A stretch of DNA of 64,000 nt. Source: Pedobacter sp. Leaf176 (GTDB taxonomy: Bacteria; Bacteroidota; Bacteroidia; Sphingobacteriales; Sphingobacteriaceae). The notes beneath the pieces are model-generated. The model searched no databases. It was given only the letters and a program-made list of their open reading frames with translations, and was not told where the DNA came from. The translations under genes and the position numbers were made by a program. The first letter of the stretch is position 1; each line of letters opens with the position of its first letter. This document shows, piece by piece, positions 17,236-24,023 of this stretch. The DNA lies in contig NZ_LMPD01000001.1 of the NCBI RefSeq assembly GCF_001424305.1, positions 682,001-746,000 on the forward strand. The letters are read 5' to 3'.

Positions 17236-17961
17236 ATGTTGCACAAGGTCAGGGGGATTGTATTGAAAACAACTAATTACAGCGAAAGCAGTGTAATTGT
17301 GCAGGTGCTTACGGATAAATTCGGAATGCAATCTTATCTTATCAACGGTGTTAAAAAGCCGCGAGCTAAGGTTAAAATGAACATGCTTCAATCACTTCAT
17401 TTACTGGATATGGTTGTTTATCATAAAATGAACACCAACATTCAGCGCGTTTCTGAAGTTCGTCAAACCCCTGTTTTTAAGCGCATCCCTTACGATATTG
17501 TAAAATCGAGTATCGTCATCTTTCTGAATGAAGTGTTGTATAAAAGCATCCGCCAACAATCTGCCGACGATGATTTGTTCGATTACATTTTTAATTCCAT
17601 AGCCTGGTTTGATGAAAGTGAAGGCTTTAATCCAAATTTTCATCTAGCCTTTCTATTGAAGCTAACCCGTTTTTTAGGTTTTTCACCAAACGAACGAAGA
17701 CGAACGGATCAAATATATTTCGATTTGCAGGAAGGTGAATTTGTTTCCAGGGTGCCTATTCATCTAAATTACCTTTCATTGGAGGATGCTTTTGATTTTA
17801 TCTCCTTATTTAATACGCCTCTCGAGAAAATTTCGGAAATAAAAATAAGTAATTCGAAAAGGCGTTTTTTGCTTGATAAGATATTGGTTTTCTATACCTT
17901 ACATACGGCTTCATTTGGTGAAGTGCAATCGCATCGAATATTAGAAACATTGTTAAGCTGA
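17236..17961 (+). CDS. recO: DNA repair protein RecO
   Basis: A 241-residue protein with the RecO N-terminal OB fold (HKVRGIVLKTTNYSESSVIV, then QVLTDKFGMQSYLINGVKKP) and the helical C-terminal domain. RecO works with RecR and RecF to load RecA on SSB-coated DNA and can anneal strands. The zinc-finger cysteines of some RecO proteins are absent. A TACTTTTG element at 17209-17216, 19 bases before the ATG, is a likely promoter. It is divergent from the MMPL gene. Confidence 0.93.
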   Translation: MLHKVRGIVLKTTNYSESSVIVQVLTDKFGMQSYLINGVKKPRAKVKMNMLQSLHLLDMVVYHKMNTNIQRVSEVRQTPVFKRIPYDIVKSSIVIFLNEVLYKSIRQQSADDDLFDYIFNSIAWFDESEGFNPNFHLAFLLKLTRFLGFSPNERRRTDQIYFDLQEGEFVSRVPIHLNYLSLEDAFDFISLFNTPLEKISEIKISNSKRRFLLDKILVFYTLHTASFGEVQSHRILETLLS

Positions 17962-17978
17962 AAAAAAATAAAAAAGAT

Positions 17979-18008
17979 TTGCGAAACAAGATTATAGCGC
18001 TATATTTG
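17979..18008 (+). promoter_or_regulatory. Promoter of the tRNA-Val cluster
   Basis: TTG at 17979-17981, 19 bases, then TATATTTG at 18001-18008: an excellent match to the Bacteroidota sigma-A consensus, ending 16 bases before the first tRNA. No equivalent promoter precedes the second or third tRNA copy. Confidence 0.8.
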
Positions 18009-18024
18009 CATTCCCAAAAGGAAA

Positions 18025-18099
18025 GGGAAATTAGCTCAGCTGGTTCAGAGCACCTCGTTTACACCGAGGGGGTCGGGGGTTCGAACCCCTCATTTCCCA
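18025..18099 (+). tRNA. tRNA-Val (TAC), copy 1
   Basis: A 75-base cloverleaf: acceptor GGGAAAT/ATTTCCC, D arm GCTC/GAGC, anticodon stem-loop CCTCG-TTTACAC-CGAGG (anticodon TAC, valine), T loop TTCGAAC, discriminator A. CCA is not encoded. A terminator follows directly. Confidence 0.95.
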
Positions 18100-18101
18100 C
18101 T

Positions 18102-18132
18102 AAGCCTTTTAGTTTAACTAAGAGGCTTTTTT
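18102..18132 (+). terminator. Terminator after tRNA-Val copy 1
   Basis: A 13-base stem (AAGCCTTTTAGTT with AACTAAGAGGCTT, one G-T pair) with a one-base loop, followed by six Ts. Confidence 0.8.
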
Positions 18133-18155
18133 AATAGAATAACCCATTAACCAAG

Positions 18156-18230
18156 GGGAAATTAGCTCAGCTGGTTCAGAGCACCTCGTTTACACCGAGG
18201 GGGTCGGGGGTTCGAACCCCTCATTTCCCA
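18156..18230 (+). tRNA. tRNA-Val (TAC), copy 2
   Basis: Identical over all 75 bases to copy 1, including the TAC anticodon. It lies behind the terminator of copy 1 and has no recognisable promoter of its own, so its expression depends on read-through or an unseen promoter. Confidence 0.94.
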
Positions 18231-18235
18231 CAATT

Positions 18236-18267
18236 AAAAGCCTTTCAATTTATTGAGAGGCTTTTTT
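18236..18267 (+). terminator. Terminator after tRNA-Val copy 2
   Basis: AAAAGCCTTTCAAT at 18236-18249 pairs with ATTGAGAGGCTTTT at 18252-18265, followed by Ts. It is clearly related to the terminator of copy 1. Confidence 0.8.
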
Positions 18268-18274
18268 GCTATTA

Positions 18275-18352
18275 GGGAATTAACTCAGCTGGTTTAGCGC
18301 ACCTTGTTTACGCCGAGGGGGCGTCCCGATTTTCAATCGGGATCATTTCCCA
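18275..18352 (+). pseudogene. Decayed third tRNA-Val copy
   Basis: It aligns with copies 1 and 2 through the D-loop, anticodon arm (CCTTG-TTTACGC-CGAGG, still TAC) and ATTTCCCA end. However, it lacks one base in the acceptor 5' strand, has a broken D stem (ACTC/GCGC), and its T arm is replaced by a CCCGA-TTTTCAA-TCGGG hairpin, which resembles a CCCGAT...ATCGGG hairpin repeat. It is probably not a functional tRNA. Confidence 0.75.
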
Positions 18353-18354
18353 CG

Positions 18355-18385
18355 AAGCCTTTCAGGAAACTGAAAGGCTTTTTTT
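18355..18385 (+). terminator. Terminator after the tRNA-Val pseudogene
   Basis: AAGCCTTTCAG and CTGAAAGGCTT form a perfect 11-base stem with a GAAA loop, followed by a T run. It is the third member of the duplicated tRNA-terminator series. Confidence 0.85.
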
Positions 18386-18462
18386 GTGTTAAATTATTTT
18401 GAAATTATTCAATTTTATATCCGAAATTGGGCAAATAGTCAGCCAATAACTAGTAGCCTGCA

Positions 18463-19371
18463 ATGGGGAAAATAATCCGCTTTATTTTTTTTGGAAACTA
18501 CTTTGTAGGTATTTTAGCTGTTGCGTTAACAATTGAGGCAACGCTTCAATTGCGATTACCCTTCAATTCGTTAAACTACTATCTATTGCTTTTTACAGCG
18601 CCGATAATTTATTATACCTATGCTTATAATAAGGTCTCTGCTAAGCCATTAGCCGCAAATCCAAGAAGCAAATGGTACTTTAAAAACAAAAATTTCATTA
18701 ATTGGAGTCAGGGCATGCTCTTTGCTTTTTGCGTGGTACTGGCTATAAATCTTCTTTATCAGAATTTCAGCAATATATTCAATCTTCCTGTAATCTATTG
18801 GGTTGCAATTGTAATCATCGTAACAGCCGGAGGGTTGTATTATGGGTTATTGCCCAAATCATTTTTAAACTTTAATCTTCGTAATACCGGTTGGTTAAAG
18901 GCTTTTGTTATTGGTTTTGTGTGGGCCTGCTGTGCCAATGTGCTGCCGCTGATTATGCTTAAATTAGAAACTGGTATTGGTTACCATGATTCCGTATTGT
19001 GGACTTGGCTTTTTATTAAAAACTGGATGTTCTGCACCGTGAATGCCATCATTTTTGATATCAAAGATTATCCCACAGATGCCAACAAGCATTTGAGAAC
19101 GTTCGTTGTGCGTTACGGTTTGCGAAAAACCATTTTCAGTATTCTAATTCCGTTACTGATAATTGGATTAATAGCTCTTGGGATATTCGCCGACTATAAA
19201 GGCTTTGGTTGGCCACAGGTGATTTGCAATGTGTTTCCATTTCTTTTAACCATCTATGTCGCATATTCTATGCATAGGCGGAAAAATATCTTATATTATT
19301 TAATGGTAATTGATGGACTTATTTTGTTTAAAGCCATATGTGGAATTATCGGAATGCAGTTTGTTAAATAG
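18463..19371 (+). CDS. UbiA-like integral membrane protein
   Basis: A 302-residue protein with about eight membrane helices. The segment IIFDIKDYPTDANKHLRTFV (about residues 195-214) matches the second Asp-rich motif of UbiA prenyltransferases, with the usual following VVRYGLRKT. The first motif (NDxxDxxxD) is not present; its place reads YNKVSAKPLAANPRSKW. UbiA enzymes transfer isoprenoid chains to aromatic acceptors. With one metal-binding motif missing this may be a divergent or non-catalytic relative. A methyltransferase gene follows after 63 bases. Confidence 0.65.
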   Translation: MGKIIRFIFFGNYFVGILAVALTIEATLQLRLPFNSLNYYLLLFTAPIIYYTYAYNKVSAKPLAANPRSKWYFKNKNFINWSQGMLFAFCVVLAINLLYQNFSNIFNLPVIYWVAIVIIVTAGGLYYGLLPKSFLNFNLRNTGWLKAFVIGFVWACCANVLPLIMLKLETGIGYHDSVLWTWLFIKNWMFCTVNAIIFDIKDYPTDANKHLRTFVVRYGLRKTIFSILIPLLIIGLIALGIFADYKGFGWPQVICNVFPFLLTIYVAYSMHRRKNILYYLMVIDGLILFKAICGIIGMQFVK

Positions 19372-19434
19372 CACAAAGCGTAAAGTTAAGCGTGGTTAAG
19401 GCGCTCAAATCCTGAAAATCATTTAATCCTGAAA

Positions 19435-20073
19435 ATGTTCAATAACTACGATAAAATAGCAAACCACTACGATGTTTTAAGTCGCCTGGTATTTGGGAAA
19501 TCGCAGGTTAATGCTCAAATTAACCAGTTAAAATATATACCAGAAAATAGTTCAATACTGATTGTTGGTGGAGGTACAGGCTGGATTTTAGAGTATATAT
19601 CCAAAATTTTCCCTATGGGTTTAAAAATAACTTATGTGGAGCTTTCGTCTAGAATGATTTCACTTTCAAAGGCTAGGAATCATCAGAACAATTCGATTAA
19701 TTTTGTAAATATCGGTGTGGAAGACTTTTCAACAAACGACTCATTCGATGTTATATTGACCCCCTTTCTGTTCGATAATTTCAGTAAGCCAAAAGCAGAA
19801 AGTGTTTTTAAAAAGCTTGATAAATTACTTAACACACATGGACTTTGGTTTATGGTTGATTTTAGTTTGAATGTTAAAAATGGCAAGTGGTGGAAATGGT
19901 TGATGCTGAAATCGATGTACCTGTTTTTTAAACTCATCAGGATTGTGGAAGCCAGTAAGCTTATCGATATGAGTCCGTATTTTCTAAAGGATAACTATGG
20001 AGTTCTCAAAGAAAAATTTTATTATGGTTCTTTTATCAAGGCATCCATTTTCAAAAAGATGACATTTATTTAA
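19435..20073 (+). CDS. Class I SAM-dependent methyltransferase
   Basis: A 212-residue Rossmann methyltransferase: motif I ILIVGGGTGWILEYI, acidic loop YVELSSRMISLSKAR, and motif IV region FDVILTPFLFDNF. No membrane segment is clear apart from a hydrophobic helix late in the chain. It follows the UbiA-like gene on the same strand and could modify the same metabolite, although this is a guess. Its start codon lies at the end of an imperfect direct repeat of AATCCTGAAAAT (19408-19435), a common leader sequence in this window. Confidence 0.8.
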   Translation: MFNNYDKIANHYDVLSRLVFGKSQVNAQINQLKYIPENSSILIVGGGTGWILEYISKIFPMGLKITYVELSSRMISLSKARNHQNNSINFVNIGVEDFSTNDSFDVILTPFLFDNFSKPKAESVFKKLDKLLNTHGLWFMVDFSLNVKNGKWWKWLMLKSMYLFFKLIRIVEASKLIDMSPYFLKDNYGVLKEKFYYGSFIKASIFKKMTFI

Positions 20074-20129
20074 TGCAACATTGATGCATTTGTTAATTAT
20101 TTTCGTTCTTTTGTTCAAAAGAACTAAAT

Positions 20130-21026
20130 ATGGATTTTGATGTAATTATAATTGGAGGCAGTTACGCTGGTTTATCGGCCGCATTGGCCCTCGGGCGGGG
20201 AAGAAGAAAAGTACTTATTATAGACAACGGTAAACCCTGCAACAGGCAAACGCCGAATTCTCATAATTTTTTAACGCACGATGGGGATAAGCCAGCTGAT
20301 ATTTCAGCAAAGGCGAAGGCCGAAGTCTTAAAATATTCCACGGTAAAATTTATTGAAGGAACTGTAGATTCAGCAGAACAATTAACTCCAGGTTTTGGTA
20401 TCACCATAAACGGATTGACAAAATATTCATCAAGGAAATTACTTATTGCTACCGGCTTAAAAGATCTATTTCCTGATATTGAAGGCTTTGCCGAGTGTTG
20501 GGGAATTTCTGTAATTCACTGCCCATATTGCCATGGCTATGAAGTTAGGGATGAGAAAATTGCGTTATTAATGAACGGTGAGCATGCTTTTGAGATGGCC
20601 AAAACTTTAAACCACTGGAACAAAGATTTGACTATTTTAACCAATGGGAAATCACAATTAGCATCAGTGCAGACCGAAAAATTAAAATCTAAATCAATAG
20701 CAATAATAGAAGATGAAATTGTGGCTTTGGAGCATACAAACGGTCAGCTGGAAAATGTGGTATTTGCAAATGGAGAGCGATTAGCTTTGAAAGCCATGTA
20801 TGCAAGAGCAGATGTGGCGCAGCATACAGATTTTGATGTTCAATTAGGCTTTGAGCTTACTGAGTTTAATACTATAAAAATAGATGAACAACAGAAAACC
20901 ACCACAACAGGCATTTATGCTGCGGGAGATTGCACAACCTTAATGAGGTCTTTATCAATAATTACTGCACAGGGTACAGTTGCAGCTGTGATGATGAATA
21001 GGGAAATGATTTCAGAAGATTTTTGA
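20130..21026 (+). CDS. Thioredoxin-reductase-like FAD disulfide oxidoreductase
   Basis: A 298-residue flavoprotein with the FAD-binding GGSYAGLSAALALGRGRRKV near the N-terminus, a redox pair in HCPYCHGYEV (CxxC) and the C-terminal FAD motif GIYAAGDCTT. This is the TrxB fold, but the second Rossmann domain reads IALLMNGEHAFEMAKTL where NADPH-binding members have GxGxxA. The CxxCHGYE form is shared with dithiol oxidases of the GliT/HlmI type. It may therefore be an oxygen-dependent dithiol oxidase, not an NADPH reductase; this is an inference. Confidence 0.82.
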   Translation: MDFDVIIIGGSYAGLSAALALGRGRRKVLIIDNGKPCNRQTPNSHNFLTHDGDKPADISAKAKAEVLKYSTVKFIEGTVDSAEQLTPGFGITINGLTKYSSRKLLIATGLKDLFPDIEGFAECWGISVIHCPYCHGYEVRDEKIALLMNGEHAFEMAKTLNHWNKDLTILTNGKSQLASVQTEKLKSKSIAIIEDEIVALEHTNGQLENVVFANGERLALKAMYARADVAQHTDFDVQLGFELTEFNTIKIDEQQKTTTTGIYAAGDCTTLMRSLSIITAQGTVAAVMMNREMISEDF

Positions 21027-21039
21027 TAAATCATTTAAA

Positions 21040-21204
21040 CTAAAATAAAATCGCACCCGCTATCGTAACAATGAACATAGCAGCCATTACAATTCTATCT
21101 GCGTTTATCCATTGGGTCCTGGTTAAAGGGCTAAAAATTTTTTCTTCGGTTTGTACTTTCTGTCTGGCAAGCTTGAAAACTGACGTGTCTAATTTAATAA
21201 TCAT
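21040..21204 (-). CDS. Small single-pass membrane protein
   Basis: A 54-codon frame with an ATG at 21204 encoding MIIKLDTSVFKLARQKVQTE, a polar middle (EKIFSPLTRTQWINADR) and a C-terminal membrane helix (IVMAAMFIVTIAGAILF). It is too short for many gene finders. It is convergent with the flavoprotein gene, which ends 14 bases away. The function is unknown; the layout suggests a tail-anchored small protein. Confidence 0.55.
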   Translation of the reverse strand: MIIKLDTSVFKLARQKVQTEEKIFSPLTRTQWINADRIVMAAMFIVTIAGAILF

Positions 21205-21422
21205 GGCAAATGTTTTTATAGGTTATTTCCTATAAAACAAAAGCCAAGCCAAAAGAACAGAATTATGTTGAATTGTTAATAACTAATATTTTTTTGTTAA
21301 CTAACTGATATTTATACGCTTGATAAAAAGAAGTCTTAATACATCACAGGAGCATTGTATTTAATAAGAAACACTTTAAAAAGCCTAGTTGTATATTAAC
21401 CAATAGGTTAACCTAAATTTAT

Positions 21423-22859
21423 TTATTCGCCGGATTTTAATTTACTGTTCTTTTTACCATACCAGAAATAGATGGCTAAACCGATAGCAAGCCAAACACC
21501 TAATCTCAACCAGGTTTCCCACGGTAAGAAAGCCATCATAATGAGGCACACCAAAATCCCCAATATGGGAATTACCGGAACGAATGGTACTTTAAACGGA
21601 CGTTTCGCGTTGGGGTCTGTTTTTCTGAGGATTAAAATTCCTACACAAACCATTAGGAAAGCTAGCAAGGTTCCAATACTTGTCATTTCTCCAACAACAT
21701 TCATAGGTACGAATGCGGCAAAAATGCCTATGAAAATGCAAAGCATGATATTTGATTTCCAGGGCGTTTTGAATTTTGGGTGGACGTCGGAGAATATTTT
21801 AGGCAACAAGCCATCCTTGCTAATTGAATAAAACATGCGAGATTGTGCCATCAGGTCGATTAAGATAACTGAAGTATATCCAATTAAGATAGCCAAAATA
21901 ATCGCTTGACTTAACCAGCCATAAGGTGTTTTTTCTATCGCAATGGCAACTGGCGCGCCACTGTTAGCAAATTCTTTATAGTTCGCTAAACCCGTCATTA
22001 CGTGACCAAATAAGCCAAACAGAACGGTGCAGACTAATAAGGATCCAATGATTCCGATTGGCAAATCTCTTGATGGATTTTTGGTTTCCTGAGCAGATGC
22101 TGCTACAGCATCGAACCCGATAAAAACGAAGAAAACCAAACCTGCACCGCGTAAAACGCCGCTCCAACCAAAGTGTCCGAATGTACCTGTATTTTCAGGA
22201 ATGTACGGATGGTAATTTGCCGGGTCTATATATTGCCAGCCCAAGGCAATGAAAACCAAAACAACACCGACTTTTAAGAATACGATAATGCCATTAACGA
22301 TGGCTGAACCTTTGGTGCCACGGATTAAAATGGCCGTCATTAAAACAACAACCAATGCTGCAGGTATGTTTACTATGCCATTAACAGTTGAACCATCGGC
22401 AAGTTTTGCGGTTTCGAAAGGGGATAGGGTAAGTTGCGGAGGTAAGTAAATGCCTAAACTTCCTAAAAAACGAGTCAAATACTGCGACCAGCTTATGGCA
22501 ACGGTTGCGCAACCTACAGAATATTCCAACACCAAATCCCAACCGATTATCCAGGCAAAAAGCTCGCCCATTGTAGCATACGAATACGTGTAGGCGCTAC
22601 CTGCAACGGGAATCATTGATGCAAATTCTGCATAACACAGTGCTGCAAAGCCACAACCTAAAGCTGCGATAACAAAGGATAATGTTACTGCCGGACCAGA
22701 ATGGTTGGCTGCCGCTAGTCCTGTTATCGAAAATAATCCTGCGCCTAAAGTTAAGCCAACGCCAATCAGTATTAAATTTACAGGCCCTAAAGTTCTTTTC
22801 AGCGTTCCTTCTCCGCTTTGATTTGCCTCAGCAACAATGCTGGCGATCGATTTTTTCAT
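21423..22859 (-). CDS. APC-family amino-acid permease (cationic type)
   Basis: A 478-residue transporter with 12 predicted helices. The N-terminus has the APC signature GVGLTLGAGLFSITGLAAAN in TM1 and VAGSAYTYSYATMGE in TM3, and the middle has FFVFIGFDAVAASAQETKNP, typical of the cationic amino-acid transporter (YfnA-like) group. These import amino acids with protons or exchange them. It is monocistronic, with a long repeat-filled gap upstream. The substrate range cannot be told. Confidence 0.9.
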   Translation of the reverse strand: MKKSIASIVAEANQSGEGTLKRTLGPVNLILIGVGLTLGAGLFSITGLAAANHSGPAVTLSFVIAALGCGFAALCYAEFASMIPVAGSAYTYSYATMGELFAWIIGWDLVLEYSVGCATVAISWSQYLTRFLGSLGIYLPPQLTLSPFETAKLADGSTVNGIVNIPAALVVVLMTAILIRGTKGSAIVNGIIVFLKVGVVLVFIALGWQYIDPANYHPYIPENTGTFGHFGWSGVLRGAGLVFFVFIGFDAVAASAQETKNPSRDLPIGIIGSLLVCTVLFGLFGHVMTGLANYKEFANSGAPVAIAIEKTPYGWLSQAIILAILIGYTSVILIDLMAQSRMFYSISKDGLLPKIFSDVHPKFKTPWKSNIMLCIFIGIFAAFVPMNVVGEMTSIGTLLAFLMVCVGILILRKTDPNAKRPFKVPFVPVIPILGILVCLIMMAFLPWETWLRLGVWLAIGLAIYFWYGKKNSKLKSGE

Positions 22860-23110
22860 GATTTTATTTTGTTTTCATAGGTATGAAAACTATCGAGCAC
22901 TGAAAGGGCTTAATTGTATTCAGTAATGTGCTTGATGGTTTTCATGGACATGTTTTATGATGCCGTAAAATTATCAAAATATATTAAATCGACCTTGTTT
23001 GTATATTTTTTTGTTCCCCTGAGTTTTATTTAGAGTTTATGTCTTTTCCGAATCATGAGGCTGTCTCAAAAAGATTGACGCTGACTCAAAAGCAAATTAT
23101 TTCAATACGT

Positions 23111-23257
23111 CGTCATTCCCAATTTAATTGGGAACCACGATTGCTTATGAATGCCTTTGAAGAAAGGAAAACCTATGAATAATCCTAATGCTATTGCTGG
23201 GCGCTTTAAGATTAGCTTCGCTGAGCAATCGTGGTTCCCGCCTGCGCGAGAATGACG
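23111..23257. repeat. Dispersed repeat pair in inverted orientation
   Basis: The left arm (23111-23144) and right arm (23225-23257) share CGTCATTC and GGGAACCACGATTGC in inverted order around an 80-base spacer. The right arm contains CCTGCGCGAGAATGACG, which recurs exactly at 40345-40361 and 40725-40741. Confidence 0.75.
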
Positions 23258-23281
23258 GAGCAAACTAAATAAGATTCTTAC

Positions 23282-23354
23282 CTATCGGTTGGTGTCTTAC
23301 CGACCGAAAAAAATTCCTTTGTTTAACGTTGCTCGGTGAGACATCGACCAATAG
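23282..23354. repeat. Inverted repeat with 22-base arms
   Basis: Arms at 23282-23303 and 23333-23354 are complementary at 18 of 22 positions, and the four exceptions are all transitions that become G-U pairs in RNA of one strand. The core reads GTGTCTTACCGA against TCGGTGAGACAT. The loop is 29 bases. Confidence 0.65.
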
Positions 23355-23620
23355 AATAATAATGCTTTTTGTCAATTTAACATGGTGAATTCTTTGCGAA
23401 ATCTTAACTAATCTAAGCCCGATAGAGCCAAATGGCGCCCGATTTCCATTCTTCAAATCGGGACTACAGGCGATATCGGAACTGCCAAAATAGAAAAGTT
23501 ATTGCATCAGCTTTTCGAGAAATCTTAGAAAAAAGGTCAATACCTGGTTCGATAAAAAAATTAATAAAAAAATAAATCATTGATTATCAATATTTTATAA
23601 TAAATATAAAATAAATTTTA

Positions 23621-23662
23621 GTACTATGTATTGCATAGTACATTATAAAACATATATCTTTG
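23621..23662 (+). promoter_or_regulatory. padR promoter with embedded operator
   Basis: The palindrome GTACTATG-TATTG-CATAGTAC (23621-23641) covers the -33 TTG (23631-23633); 21 bases later comes TATCTTTG (23655-23662), a perfect TAnnTTTG. The ATG is at 23667, so the transcript should be leaderless or nearly so. The palindrome is the likely PadR binding site, giving autorepression. Confidence 0.75.
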
Positions 23663-23666
23663 TATT

Positions 23667-24002
23667 ATGATAGCAGAAAATACGCAAACACAAATGCGGA
23701 AAGGAATTCTGGAATACTGTGTTTTATCAATTATCGCAAGAGGAGAAATTTACGCCTCAGACATTATTGCCGAATTGAGGTCGGCAAAACTTTTGGTGGT
23801 TGAGGGCACATTATATCCATTATTAACCAGGCTTAAAAACAATGGTTTATTAAGTTACAACTGGGTAGAATCTACCTCAGGACCGCCCCGCAAATATTAC
23901 ACCTTGACCGAAGAAGGTAAAGGCATTTTATCTCAATTAGACCAAACCTGGCAGGAGCTGGCTTATGCTGTAGGTATTTCACAAAAAGGAGCCAATTCGT
24001 AA
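23667..24002 (+). CDS. PadR-family transcriptional regulator
   Basis: A 111-residue short PadR protein: winged helix with RKGILEYCVLSIIARGEIYA, recognition region GTLYPLLTRLKNNGLLS and wing STSGPPRKYYTLTEEG. PadR proteins are dimeric repressors. It is the first gene of a pair with a PspC-domain gene 21 bases downstream, an arrangement widespread in Bacteroidota, so the PspC protein is its probable target and perhaps signal source. The promoter and operator are clear upstream. Confidence 0.92.
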   Translation: MIAENTQTQMRKGILEYCVLSIIARGEIYASDIIAELRSAKLLVVEGTLYPLLTRLKNNGLLSYNWVESTSGPPRKYYTLTEEGKGILSQLDQTWQELAYAVGISQKGANS

Positions 24003-24023
24003 AAAATTTTTAACCGCAAAGAA

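Larger units (their letters stand above)
22860..23620. other. Long non-coding gap made of dispersed repeats
   Basis: No credible gene lies between the permease and padR. The gap holds, in order: the permease promoter region, a large inverted repeat (23111-23257), a second inverted repeat with G-U pairing (23282-23354), and a degraded repeat around 23409-23521 containing CCCGATTT...AAATCGGG. The last 100 bases before padR are extremely AT-rich. Confidence 0.6.

Noticed and set aside
18275..18352. Third functional tRNA-Val
   Set aside because: The acceptor and D stems are broken and the T arm is replaced by an unrelated hairpin.
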